A DNA stretch of 16,461 nt from CAYOFK01 sp964403185. Lineage in GTDB: Bacteria; Bacteroidota; Bacteroidia; Bacteroidales; VadinHA17. The first letter of the stretch is position 1. Each line of letters begins with the position of its first letter. A program made the position numbers and the translations under genes. The notes below the pieces were generated by a model. It did no database searches. It was not told where the DNA came from and saw nothing but the letters and a program-made list of their open reading frames with translations. The stretch is from positions 1-16,461 of the forward strand of contig CAYOFK010000055.1 in assembly GCA_964403185.1 (NCBI GenBank). The letters are read 5' to 3'. This document shows positions 8,401 through 16,378 of this stretch, piece by piece.

Positions 8401-8768
8401 CTCCGTGCCGTATCCTTAACAATAGCAAAGGCCCGTGGCAGGGCTTCCAACAGGACTTCCTCCAGTTTTTCATCGAGATCCTTCTCAAGTGTATCAATAG
8501 ACTGATATATCTTCTCTTTTTCATTTACATGGACTTCATCCGATTCTGACCGCAGCTTCAATTCAGCGAGTTTATCCTGATCCTCCTTCAACTGTTTACG
8601 GATTTGCTGTTTAAGATCGATGGAAGCTTGCCGGAGCTCATCATTCGTGAGGTTTTTAATCAGCTCATATTCCTGCCTGGTCTGCTCCACAAGAGGTGTC
8701 ACCTCCTTAATATCCCTGTCAGATTTATTTCCAAATACTTTTTTTACTATACCGCTGATCATGTTCAT
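5427..8768 (-). CDS. secA: Preprotein translocase ATPase SecA
   Basis: Motor ATPase that drives preproteins through SecYEG at the inner membrane. The 1113 residues make it longer than the roughly 900-residue enterobacterial form, as is usual in Bacteroidota. The Walker A motif is ATGEGKT (194-200), followed by TVNDYLAKRD, and the DEAD-type box is DEVD (301-304) with VDDARTPLIISGP. A long insertion (about 320-440) separates the two halves of this region. The second ATPase half has LSGMTGTA, TNMAGRGTDI and RQLRGRAGRQGDPG. The C terminus carries the SEC-C zinc motif DPCPCGSGKKFKHCHGK, which in the family binds SecB and lipids, then a short Gly/Ala/Arg tail. The gene is divergent from the secreted BNR protein and convergent with dapA. 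A -7 box lies about 26 bases before the start. Confidence 0.98.
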   Translation of the reverse strand: MNMISGIVKKVFGNKSDRDIKEVTPLVEQTRQEYELIKNLTNDELRQASIDLKQQIRKQLKEDQDKLAELKLRSESDEVHVNEKEKIYQSIDTLEKDLDEKLEEVLLEALPRAFAIVKDTARRFKENQKIEVTTNDFDKNLAAKKDHVIIKGNKAIYKNEWMAGGNMITWDMVHYDVQLIGGVVLHQGRIAEMATGEGKTLVATLPVFLNALGGRGVHLVTVNDYLAKRDSEWMGPIYEFHGLSVDCIDKHQPNSNERREAYNADITFGTNNEFGFDYLRDNMAINPDDLVQRKHHFAIVDEVDSVLVDDARTPLIISGPTARQDTHHFDTLKPKVVTLVNAQKKLVTQILAESKKEITSGNTEQGGLLLLRAHKGLPKNNALIKFLSEEGNKTLLQKTENFYMQNNSKDMHKVTDELYFIIDEKQNTIELTDKGLDMITTSSEDASFFVLPDVGEQIAELEKGDTDPNSLLIEKDKILQDYAVKSERVHTMNQLFKAYTLFENDVEYVLIDNKVKIVDEQTGRIMEGRRYSDGLHQAIEAKENVKVEAATQTFATITLQNYFRMYHKLSGMTGTAETEAGEFWDIYKLDVVVIPTNVSIIRDDREDLVYKTKREKYASAIDEIVKLSKEGRPSLVGTTSVEISELLSRMLKMKGIKHNVLNAKLHQREAEIVAQAGKAGQVTIATNMAGRGTDIKLSEEVVNAGGLAIIGTERHESRRVDRQLRGRAGRQGDPGSSQFFVSLEDDLMRLFGTERIAGLMDRMGLKEGEVIQHALITKSIERAQKKVEENNFGIRKRLLEYDDVMNSQREVIYKKRRHALFGERLSVDIANMIFDVSENLTDVHHSAGDFEGFSFELLRTFSVEPPMDEPDFLKSDTDDIVQKIYQLVLETYQRKEESIAKQAYPVIKDVYMRQSHVYENIVVPVTDGVKLFQVITNLEQAAKTEGKELVKSYEKTVLLATIDEAWKEHLRELDELKQSVQAATYEQKDPLLIYKFESFELFKSVVARVNKDVIATLIKGHIPIADSSQVQEARGRRSLDTSNLRTSKTEVPSYTDSSNTGGNREETQKTQPVRVEKKVGRNDPCPCGSGKKFKHCHGKPGGAGAGRRAPAGR

Positions 8769-8793
8769 TATGCGACGTTTTTATTTCAGTCCA

Positions 8794-8801
8794 CAAAGGT
8801 A
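8794..8801 (-). promoter_or_regulatory. Bacteroidota -7 box for secA
   Basis: The minus strand reads TACCTTTG, an exact match to TAnnTTTG, ending 25 bases before the secA ATG at 8768. A leader of about 20 bases would follow. The nearest upstream TTG is too close to be a normal -33 element. Confidence 0.5.
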
Positions 8802-8845
8802 CATTTTTTAATACAATTTCATTATTCCAGATTTCACAAGTTCCT

Positions 8846-8853
8846 TATATTTG
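8846..8853 (+). promoter_or_regulatory. Bacteroidota -7 box for the BNR-protein gene
   Basis: TATATTTG matches TAnnTTTG exactly and lies 57 bases before the ATG at 8911. It faces away from the secA box, 44 bases apart, so the 142-base gap appears to hold two divergent promoters. No clear -33 element is seen. Confidence 0.45.
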
Positions 8854-8910
8854 TATAATGTAAACGGTATCACATCTTCCAAATTCAACTGTTGAAAGAA
8901 CGCTAAAAGT

Positions 8911-11900
8911 ATGAGGGTAAAAATATTCCGTTGGATCATTCCAGTATCTTTTTTATATCTGTTTTTCTGGAGTACTGAATTGCACTCCCAATCGTGGTTG
9001 AGAAACATTGAAAATCCCGGTAAGGGAGTTCAGAATCGTGAGGATTTTCTGGAATTAAAAGATGCTTTTGAGAACTATTGGAGCACAAAAACCGATCAGA
9101 GGGGACAGGGTTATAAACCATTTAAAAGGTGGGAATGGATGATGGATTCACGATTACTTTCCGGCAAGGACCGGAATACGGCCCTTTGGGAGGCCTATAT
9201 TGAAAAGCTTACATCAAAAAACAGCCAGGATGGAAATTGGGTATCAAGACCGATTGGCACTCCCCCTCTGGATATCCGTTCAGGGTATCCTGTGGGTAAC
9301 GGCAGGATTGATTGTATTGAGTTTCATCCCACCAATCCACTCATCTTTTTTGTTGGATCACCCACCGGTGGATTATGGAAAACCATTGATGGAGGAGCAA
9401 CATGGGCCACCCTGACTGATAATCTTCCGGTAATTGGCATTTCAGACATTGCGATCCACCCCCAACATCCGGACACCATTTTTATCGCAACCGGTGACCG
9501 GGATGCGGGAGAAGTTTATTCCATCGGAGTGATGAAATCTACCGATGGAGGGATCACCTGGAATACCACCGGTTTATCATTCAACCTGACTGCCAAGAAT
9601 ATCGTTAACAGACTGCTTATCCGTCCGGATCAGCCCGATACCCTCATTGCAGCCACTCGCAATGGGATCTACCTTCTCTCAGAAGGGGGCGCCACAATCC
9701 GGCAGGTTTATCCAGGGCACTTTAAGGATCTGGAGTTTAGGCCCGGTTTCCCCCGGGAAATTTATGCGGCCAGTTATAGCTATGGATACTCATCGGTTTA
9801 CAAATCCACAGACGGAGGCTTGACTTTCCAGGAATCGTTTGGCACTATTGATAATCAACAAATCAGGAGGATAGAACTTGCGGTCACAGAAGCCGCTCCG
9901 GATAATGTCTATGCTTTGTGTGCCAATAAGGAAGACAGCGGTTTTGAAGGCCTGTACATATCAAGGGATTCTGGTGTTGTATGGCAGGCGTTTACCAATA
10001 CCAGCCTGAATCTGTTAGGCACTAATCCCGATGGCAGCAGTACAGGGGGGCAGGGTTGGTATGATCTTTCCCTGGCCGTTGCCCCGGATGATGAGAACAA
10101 AGTATTTGTAGGAGGCATAAACATCTGGAAAACCATTGGTGGAACAGTCTGGAATATCGTCAGTTACGGGTATCCGGAATTTGTCGGTTCATCCATCCCA
10201 TACGTGCATGTCGATCAACATATTTTAGAACATTCTCCACTGACCGGTGAATTGTATTCAGGCAATGACGGTGGTCTTTCCAAAACTGTTAATAATGGTG
10301 CAAGCTGGACCGATTTAAGTGAAGGACTGGAAATCACTCAGATCTACCGCATAGGGCTGTCGGCAACACAACCGAACCTCTACCTTATGGGGACCCAGGA
10401 CAATTCCACAATCCGTTACAAACAAAACGAACACCTGGTTGTAAAAGGAGCAGACGGGATGGAATGCATCATTGATTATTCAGATACTAACATCATGTAT
10501 GCATCTTCCCAGAGAGGCAATCTGGAGCGGTCATTCAGCGGAGGCTTTTCTTTTGATCCCATCAAGCCAAATTCAAATGATGCCGGTGCCTGGGTTACGC
10601 CCTATGTTATGCATCCCTATAATCCCAATATAATTCTGGCCGGATATTCCAGCCTCTACAGGACGGATAATCAGGGCAATGACTGGACAAATCTCACGAG
10701 TAATCTAACCGGTGATATAAAACTGACTTCCATTGCGATGGCCCCTTCTGATCCAAAATACATGTATATATCTACGAATAAAAATATCTGGAAAACAGTT
10801 GATAACGGAAGTTCCTGGACACAGATAACAACCGGTATTCCGCTAGCCAGTTCTGTGATAACTTCAATAGCTGTCTCAGAATATGATCCAATGAAAATAT
10901 GGGTGGCTCTTTCAAATTATAATTACAGCAATAAAGTCTTTACTTCCGATGATGGTGGGATGAATTGGAATAATTATTCCGACGGCCTTCCAAATGTACC
11001 TGCCAATTGCATAATAATTGAAAAAGACCGGAATGGTGCCTTATATGTCGGTACAGATCTGGGAGTGTATTTTCGAAACAGGGATCTTGACACCTGGATC
11101 AACTTTAACAACGGCTTGCCGAACGTGATTGTAAATGAACTTGAAATATACTATCCTCAAAGTAAGATCCGTGCAGCAACCTATGGAAGAGGCCTGTGGG
11201 AAAGCGATCTTTACACCCCGGTCATCCCACCATTATATGCAGAGTTCTCCAAAACAAGAAGTGAAATTTGTGATGAAGGAACCATCACACTGGTGAGTCA
11301 TTCATCTGCATCAGACAGCCTTGAGTGGATTCTTTCAGGATCTTCAAATGTGGTATATTCTGCAACCAGGGATACTGCTTTTGCCACCTATACCCAAACA
11401 GGACTCAAAGACATAGGACTGATTGCTTTCAGGAACGGAACCAGTGACACATTGATCAGAAACGGCTATATCCTGGTTGATTCAAGTATTGAATTATATC
11501 TTGAATCCATCTCGGCCTATTTCTGGCGTGGCGATACAACCCTGCTCATTGCCTCAGGAGGCGATAATTACCAGTGGTCGCCCTCAGAGGGATTACAACA
11601 AACCACAAATGGTGTTATAAAGGTATCTCCTGACACAACCACCCGGTATTATGTCACTGCAACCGATGGTTTGTGTACCGTTACAGACTCCATCGACCTG
11701 ATCGTGCATCAAAATAATCTGATTAGATTTGCCACACCTCTTTCGTTGGGTGAAAACGGACCTTTTCTTAATAATCAGGCTACCATAGCATCAAATGAAC
11801 CGCATCCGCCGGCAGGTGAATGTGTTTCACAAACTGAATGGTGCGATGAATGGGGTACCGGAACCGATATTCTTGCCAACAGTGTATGGTTCACTCTTGA

Positions 11901-12447
11901 AGGTCCGCCTCTGGGAGTGGCTTCATTTGAAACCACAGGATTTGATGCGCAAATAGCCGTATATGATGCAGTTAATGCGGACAGCATTCTGAACGGAAAA
12001 TACACCATTCTGGCAGCCAATGATGATAAATCCACCCAGGATTTTAATGCCGGAATTCAACGTATTGAAAATCTCATCCCTGGAAAAACATACTGGGTTC
12101 AGGTTGACGGAAGCGGAGGAAATAAACAAGGAAGTTTCAGCCTTTTTTATTATAATACTGCCCTGGGAATTGACCCCGGTCCTGAAGAAGTTTCCGGTCC
12201 GGAAATGCTCATTTATCCAAATCCGAGTCCCGGAAGTTTTCATCTCAGAATACAGTCCGGTTCATTTAGTGATGGCACATTAACGATTTACAACCTTCAG
12301 GGCAAAATAGTGTATTCTGACAAGTTTCCGCTTAACATCGGCAGCTTTGAAACAGAAATACAGCTGCCCCAGCCCGTTCCGGGGATCTATCTTGTGAAAG
12401 TTGTCACACAAAACTGGACCAGGGTTGAAAAAGTTCAGATACAGTAA
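8911..12447 (+). CDS. Secreted BNR/Asp-box beta-propeller protein with type IX sorting domain
   Basis: A 1178-residue exported protein whose substrate I cannot name. A signal peptide covers about residues 1-26 (hydrophobic core after KIFRW, ending near LHS-QS). Residues about 100-765 form one or two sialidase/VPS10-like propellers. At least eight Asp-box-type motifs are visible, such as KTIDGGATW (about 156), KSTDGGITW (208), KSTDGGLTF (296), ISRDSGVVW (349), KTVNNGASW (457), KTVDNGSSW (627) and TSDDGGMNW (677). The propeller ends in AATYGRGLWESDL. Next come a PKD-like domain (about 772-855), an Ig-like domain with NYQWSPSEGL and TRYYVTATDG (about 860-935), and a beta-sandwich domain with SVWFTLEGP and KTYWVQVDGSGG. 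The last 80 residues are a type A type IX sorting domain (LIYPNPSPGSF, YNLQGKIVY, PGIYLVKVV). It should cross the inner membrane by Sec and be released or anchored at the surface by the type IX system. No sialidase catalytic set is evident, so binding or a structural role is as likely as catalysis. Confidence 0.92.
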   Translation: MRVKIFRWIIPVSFLYLFFWSTELHSQSWLRNIENPGKGVQNREDFLELKDAFENYWSTKTDQRGQGYKPFKRWEWMMDSRLLSGKDRNTALWEAYIEKLTSKNSQDGNWVSRPIGTPPLDIRSGYPVGNGRIDCIEFHPTNPLIFFVGSPTGGLWKTIDGGATWATLTDNLPVIGISDIAIHPQHPDTIFIATGDRDAGEVYSIGVMKSTDGGITWNTTGLSFNLTAKNIVNRLLIRPDQPDTLIAATRNGIYLLSEGGATIRQVYPGHFKDLEFRPGFPREIYAASYSYGYSSVYKSTDGGLTFQESFGTIDNQQIRRIELAVTEAAPDNVYALCANKEDSGFEGLYISRDSGVVWQAFTNTSLNLLGTNPDGSSTGGQGWYDLSLAVAPDDENKVFVGGINIWKTIGGTVWNIVSYGYPEFVGSSIPYVHVDQHILEHSPLTGELYSGNDGGLSKTVNNGASWTDLSEGLEITQIYRIGLSATQPNLYLMGTQDNSTIRYKQNEHLVVKGADGMECIIDYSDTNIMYASSQRGNLERSFSGGFSFDPIKPNSNDAGAWVTPYVMHPYNPNIILAGYSSLYRTDNQGNDWTNLTSNLTGDIKLTSIAMAPSDPKYMYISTNKNIWKTVDNGSSWTQITTGIPLASSVITSIAVSEYDPMKIWVALSNYNYSNKVFTSDDGGMNWNNYSDGLPNVPANCIIIEKDRNGALYVGTDLGVYFRNRDLDTWINFNNGLPNVIVNELEIYYPQSKIRAATYGRGLWESDLYTPVIPPLYAEFSKTRSEICDEGTITLVSHSSASDSLEWILSGSSNVVYSATRDTAFATYTQTGLKDIGLIAFRNGTSDTLIRNGYILVDSSIELYLESISAYFWRGDTTLLIASGGDNYQWSPSEGLQQTTNGVIKVSPDTTTRYYVTATDGLCTVTDSIDLIVHQNNLIRFATPLSLGENGPFLNNQATIASNEPHPPAGECVSQTEWCDEWGTGTDILANSVWFTLEGPPLGVASFETTGFDAQIAVYDAVNADSILNGKYTILAANDDKSTQDFNAGIQRIENLIPGKTYWVQVDGSGGNKQGSFSLFYYNTALGIDPGPEEVSGPEMLIYPNPSPGSFHLRIQSGSFSDGTLTIYNLQGKIVYSDKFPLNIGSFETEIQLPQPVPGIYLVKVVTQNWTRVEKVQIQ

Positions 12448-12512
12448 GACGGCCCCAAACACTGGTTTCCGGCACTGTTACGGACTGCCGGTCCTTACCC
12501 CGTACTTATGAA

Positions 12513-12535
12513 AATTCCTCTTTCAAAAGAGAATT
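12513..12535 (+). terminator. Possible weak terminator after the BNR gene
   Basis: AATT-C-CTCT and AGAG-AATT form an imperfect eight-pair hairpin around TTCAAA, followed a few bases later by a T5 run at 12541-12545. A second hairpin, CCGGCA/TGCCGG (12469-12474 with 12486-12491), lies upstream without a T-run. Together they may separate the BNR gene from the sigma-factor unit. Confidence 0.25.
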
Positions 12536-12594
12536 CCATATTTTTATGCCAACAAAGCAGCATCGATGTTTTCTTTCCGTCATTCAAATGAACA

Positions 12595-13143
12595 ATGAAC
12601 AGCCAGGATGAAACCTTCAGGAACCTGAACCAGGATGTTATAGATGGGTGCATTGCGGGCGATCCAAAGTCTCAGTTCGAATTGTACAGACTGTATTACA
12701 GGAATATGTACAACACCTGCCTGAGGATTCTTAAGGATCCGACAGAAGCAGAAGATACAATGCAGGAAGCTTTTCTATCAGCCTTTGAAAAAATTGGAAG
12801 CTACCAGGGAAAAGTCAGTTTCGGATCCTGGTTGAAAAAAATTGTGATCAACAGGTCGCTGGATATACTGAGAAAAAAGAAAATGGAACTGGTGGAGATC
12901 TCTGATCAAACCGGACCTGTGGCTAAAGAAAATGCAAATAATGAAGAGGTTTTACACTATAAAGTGGAAAAGGTGAAAGAAGCAATGAATCGATTACCCG
13001 ACGGATACAGATTGGTGCTTTCATTGTACCTGTTTGAAGGTTACGATCACGATGAAATCTCAGGCATCCTGGGTATCAGCAACTCAACCTCAAGATCTCA
13101 GTACACGAGGGCCAGACAGAAATTATTAACATTAATGAAGTAG
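12595..13143 (+). CDS. ECF-family RNA polymerase sigma factor
   Basis: An alternative sigma factor of 182 residues that would redirect RNA polymerase to envelope or stress promoters. Region 2 covers about 27-95, with the core-binding helices FELYRLYYRNMYNTC and EAEDTMQEAFLSAFEKI, and the -10-reading segment around SFGSWLKKIVINRSLD. After a short linker, region 4 (about 125-180) has LPDGYRLVLSLYLFEGYDHDEI and the helix-turn-helix LGISNSTSRSQYTRARQKL. There is no signal peptide or extra C-terminal domain. It heads a tight unit: the next gene begins 12 bases after its stop. Its regulator is probably that next protein. Which signal frees it is unknown. Confidence 0.95.
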   Translation: MNSQDETFRNLNQDVIDGCIAGDPKSQFELYRLYYRNMYNTCLRILKDPTEAEDTMQEAFLSAFEKIGSYQGKVSFGSWLKKIVINRSLDILRKKKMELVEISDQTGPVAKENANNEEVLHYKVEKVKEAMNRLPDGYRLVLSLYLFEGYDHDEISGILGISNSTSRSQYTRARQKLLTLMK

Positions 13144-13155
13144 AAATTTCAGGCC

Positions 13156-13710
13156 ATGAAAAAGCTGGAAAAATTTATACATGCCAACAGAAATGCTTTT
13201 GAACAGGAACCTGATGTGGGGCATTTTGAAAGATTTCTTGCCAGAATGGAAAAACGGAAAGGAACCACCAAACCCATGTCATACCTGACCGGGATCCTGA
13301 AAGTTGCTGCCATTGTTGTTTTGGTTGTTATTTCATCCATCTGGGGCTTTGATAAAATATTCCTTCAACATGAAGAGGGCATTTCTCTTGGAGAATTATC
13401 GCCTGAATACAACGAAGTGGAGCAGTATTTTGTGTTTGAAGTGAATCAAAAATACAGGGAAATTGATGATTCGGACTTTTTTGCCGACAGCCTTCAAAAA
13501 ATCGTGATGATGAAAGAGTTAAAAGAAATGGATTCCATTTATAACTCCATGAAGGTTGACCTGAAAACAAACCCGGACAACGAACGGGTTATCAATGCCA
13601 TGATTGAACATTACCAGTTGAAGCTTGACATTATGAATCATATATTGAATCAATTACATGATATTAAAGCAAACAATAAACAGACAGACCATGAAAACAC
13701 CGACATCTAA
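13156..13710 (+). CDS. Probable membrane anti-sigma factor
   Basis: A 184-residue single-pass inner-membrane protein. The N-terminal 42 residues (MKKLEKFIHANRNAFEQEPD, then GHFERFLARMEKR) are charged and face the cytoplasm, where they could clasp the sigma factor. The membrane helix is about 44-63 (LTGILKVAAIVVLVVISSIW). The periplasmic part is acidic and helical, with likely coiled coil at about 85-175 (DSLQKIVMMKELKEMDSIYNS, MIEHYQLKLDIMNHILNQL). The role is inferred from this topology and from the ECF sigma gene directly upstream; the sequence has no zinc-binding HxxxCxxC anti-sigma motif. The gene overlaps the next one by 20 bases, so the three genes are probably co-translated. The ATG at 13156 is preceded by a weak CAGG. 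Confidence 0.72.
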   Translation: MKKLEKFIHANRNAFEQEPDVGHFERFLARMEKRKGTTKPMSYLTGILKVAAIVVLVVISSIWGFDKIFLQHEEGISLGELSPEYNEVEQYFVFEVNQKYREIDDSDFFADSLQKIVMMKELKEMDSIYNSMKVDLKTNPDNERVINAMIEHYQLKLDIMNHILNQLHDIKANNKQTDHENTDI

Positions 13711-14767
13711 ATCCATTCTTTCTTTAGTTCTGATCTCCTGTATTACAGTTGGTTTGTATGCAACTGAAGTTAACAAAACCCTGAAAAAGGAGTTTGATGT
13801 AAAAGATAATTCCGTACTGGTTTTGATGAACAAGTACGGAAAAGTTGACATTGAGAATTGGGACCAGAATAAGGTTAGTATCGAAGTTCTGATTAAAGTT
13901 GAACATTCCGATAAGGAAAGAGCCATTAAACTTCTGGATTACCTGAATGTTGAATTTTCATCAAGTGGCAATGAACTGAAAGCCATCACAAATATTGATC
14001 AGCGATTCAGCAAAATCAGAGACAAAAGATTCGGTAATAACTATTACAGTATCAACTATACTGTAAAAATGCCCGCGGATCTTGACATTGATTTGACCAA
14101 CAAGTACGGAGATACCCATATCGATGAATTGTCCGGACATGCCCGGATTGATATTAAATATGGAAATCTTCAGGCCAATAAAATTGTCCGGGATAACACA
14201 AAACCATTATCCTCCCTGATCCTGGGTTATGGGAAAGCCACAATTGGAGAGGTGAACTGGTTCAAAGTTGAAACCAAATATTCAAAGCTCAGGATTGAGA
14301 AAAGCCGTGCATTGATCCTGTTGAGTAAATATTCCTCGAAGATCTTTATAGGAGAAGCCAGTTCCATAGTTGCTGAGTCAAAATACGATAACTACGAGGT
14401 CGGGAAATGTGACAATTTTGTGCTTGAAGGGGCGTATTCCAACTATTCATGTGACTATGTTGGTAAAAAACTGAATGTAACGACAAAGTATTCCGGCATA
14501 TTGGTAAAAAGAATTCCTGCCGGCTTCAAAGAGATATCTATCACCATTGCTTACGGAGGTGTGAAACTGGGAATTGATCCGGATGCCAGCTACTATTTAA
14601 AAGGCGAGTCAAAATATGCTAAAATCTCCTTCCCGTCGGATGGCAGGATGAACAAGATCGTCAGCAATACGGAATCATCATATGAGGGTACGGTGGGCAC
14701 CGATCCAAATCCAAAAGCCAGAATAAATGTAAGCACCAGGTATGGCAGTGTCTATTTAGATTATTAA
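13691..14767 (+). CDS. Secreted repeat protein, DUF4097-like beta-solenoid
   Basis: A 358-residue exported protein of unknown function. The ATG at 13691 gives a good signal peptide (SILSLVLISCITVGLYA, about residues 8-24). An ATG 11 codons earlier lies deeper inside the anti-sigma gene and would add a polar tail before it, so I reject it. The mature part is a row of short beta-strand repeats marked by K-Y-G/S or G-Y-G/S. The tyrosines fall at 49, 139, 157, 180, 197, 214, 232, 249, 267, 288, 309 and 351, mostly 17-21 residues apart. This pattern fits the DUF4097/putative adhesin type of right-handed beta solenoid found in envelope modules of this phylum. No membrane anchor, lipobox cysteine or type IX domain is visible, so a periplasmic location is likely. 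It overlaps the anti-sigma gene by 20 bases and its stop overlaps the convergent pepD stop. Confidence 0.8.
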   Translation: MKTPTSKSILSLVLISCITVGLYATEVNKTLKKEFDVKDNSVLVLMNKYGKVDIENWDQNKVSIEVLIKVEHSDKERAIKLLDYLNVEFSSSGNELKAITNIDQRFSKIRDKRFGNNYYSINYTVKMPADLDIDLTNKYGDTHIDELSGHARIDIKYGNLQANKIVRDNTKPLSSLILGYGKATIGEVNWFKVETKYSKLRIEKSRALILLSKYSSKIFIGEASSIVAESKYDNYEVGKCDNFVLEGAYSNYSCDYVGKKLNVTTKYSGILVKRIPAGFKEISITIAYGGVKLGIDPDASYYLKGESKYAKISFPSDGRMNKIVSNTESSYEGTVGTDPNPKARINVSTRYGSVYLDY

Positions 14768-16224
14768 TCCAAATCAGGAATGTTTTTCAGAACTTCAATA
14801 AGCAGGTCCCAGAATTTATAAGTACCTGGGATATTCAAACGTTCGTCAGGAGAATGGGCTCCGCGGATCGTGGGTCCAAATGATATCATGTCCAGACCGG
14901 GATATTTTTTCAGGAAGAGGCCACATTCCAGTCCGGCATGAATGGCTTTGACAACCGGTTGTTTACCAAAAAGTTTCTGATAGGAAGATCGCGTTAACTT
15001 TAATATCTTTGATTCAGTATCCGGAGTCCAGCCGGGATAACCGCCACTGTGAGATACGTCTGCGCCTGAGGATTCGAAAGCCTCGCGTACTTTTTTTGCA
15101 GCAGCGTTTTTGGCGCTTTCTGTTGAGCTTCTCTGGCTTGTGGTAATTTTAATTTTCTCTCCTTCAAACTTTATGGCAGCCAGATTTGTGGAGGTTTCAA
15201 CAAGACCCTCAATTTCTTTGCTCATGGCCAGTTCCCCATGGGGGCAGATATCAATGGAATTCAACAATCCGGAAGCAAAGCCTGCATCTAATACTTTTTC
15301 CGGGACGGCCATCCGGATTACAGTAATTTTAAAATCAGGATCCACAGCTTTGATCTCATTTTTTACAGTTTCCGAAAAGGATTTTACTAATGAAGTTAAG
15401 CCAGTTTCTTCAGACGGATCAATGCTTAGAACTGCAAACGATTCTCTGGGGATGGCATTCCTCAGGTTTCCACCTTCAAAATGCGAGATGCCAACCCCAA
15501 ACTCTTTTGATGCTGCAGTTAAAAACCTGTTTAAGATTTTTACTGAATTCCCCAGGCCTTTATGAATTTCATCACCGGAATGGCCGCCCCTTAATCCATC
15601 AACAACGACCTTAAATGCAGAATGTCCATCAGGTACAGGTATCCACTCGGGGCGGTATAATGCCGTTGTATCCATGCCTCCTGCGCAGCCAATAAACAGT
15701 TCCCCTTCATCCTCTGAGTCCAGATTTATCAGGATGCCTCCCTTAAGAATACCAGGTTCTAACCCTTTGGCCCCGGTCATGCCGCTTTCTTCATCCACAG
15801 TAAACAAACATTCAATGGGTCCATGCCGGATCTCCGGATCTGCCAGTATGGCAAGTTGTGTAGCGATTCCAATACCGTCATCCGCTCCCAGGGTGGTTCC
15901 TTCCGCCCTGATCCAATCACCATCAACATATGCCTTAATAGCATCCTTATCAAAATCAAAAGCAGTTTCCAGGTTTTTCTCACATACCATGTCAACATGA
16001 CTTTGCAGAATTACAGGTTGCCTGGTTTCCATTCCGGATGAGGCCTTTTTTGAAATGATCAGATTATCAACGGCATCACTCTGGTATCGGAGGCGGTGCT
16101 TTTCAGCAAAACCGGTCAGATAAAACAGAATTTTTTGTTCTTTTTCAGAAGGTCTTGGGATTTGGGTGATCTCATAAAAATATTTCCAGATGGGATGGCC
16201 TGATATACGATCGATCATGTTCAT
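14764..16224 (-). CDS. pepD: Aminoacyl-histidine dipeptidase PepD (M20 family)
   Basis: A cytosolic di-zinc dipeptidase that cleaves Xaa-His and other dipeptides. At 486 residues it matches the usual length of bacterial PepD. The expected metal ligands are all present: H76 in QSHVDMVCEK, D115 in LGADDGIGIA (bridging), E146 in DEESGMTGA, D169 in NLDSEDEGE and H457 in IRGAHSPDE. The catalytic acids are D78 and E145. Their spacing matches characterised PepD enzymes with a constant offset of four. The lid domain has GLRGGHSGDEIHKGLGN. It has no signal peptide. The gene converges on the repeat-protein gene with overlapping stop codons. No clear promoter box is seen in the AT-rich 16225-16378 gap. 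Confidence 0.96.
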   Translation of the reverse strand: MNMIDRISGHPIWKYFYEITQIPRPSEKEQKILFYLTGFAEKHRLRYQSDAVDNLIISKKASSGMETRQPVILQSHVDMVCEKNLETAFDFDKDAIKAYVDGDWIRAEGTTLGADDGIGIATQLAILADPEIRHGPIECLFTVDEESGMTGAKGLEPGILKGGILINLDSEDEGELFIGCAGGMDTTALYRPEWIPVPDGHSAFKVVVDGLRGGHSGDEIHKGLGNSVKILNRFLTAASKEFGVGISHFEGGNLRNAIPRESFAVLSIDPSEETGLTSLVKSFSETVKNEIKAVDPDFKITVIRMAVPEKVLDAGFASGLLNSIDICPHGELAMSKEIEGLVETSTNLAAIKFEGEKIKITTSQRSSTESAKNAAAKKVREAFESSGADVSHSGGYPGWTPDTESKILKLTRSSYQKLFGKQPVVKAIHAGLECGLFLKKYPGLDMISFGPTIRGAHSPDERLNIPGTYKFWDLLIEVLKNIPDLD

Positions 16225-16378
16225 GTTTTCAAGTAATCAAAGGTTGTAAAAATAGAAAAAAATATGTTCATTTTATTAGAAAAAAAAAGCTGTAAAACAT
16301 GACAAATAACAAATTATCCGGTGAGGAATTTTCATAAATTTACTTTTTTTATAGTGTCCACTTAAATCATGAATCATT

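Noticed and set aside
7740..8549. Plus-strand open frame of 269 codons opposite secA
   Set aside because: It is long but fully antisense to conserved SecA ATPase motifs (Walker A, DEVD), which fix the coding strand. No start signal or domain supports it.
13658..13690. Upstream ATG for the repeat protein
   Set aside because: It adds 11 polar residues before a well-formed signal peptide and increases the overlap with the anti-sigma gene. The ATG at 13691 is the better start.
16225..16378. AT-rich gap with A-tracts between pepD and the dehydrogenase
   Set aside because: I looked for a small gene, RNA or CRISPR-like repeat and saw none; it is best read as a divergent promoter region with no exact -7 box.
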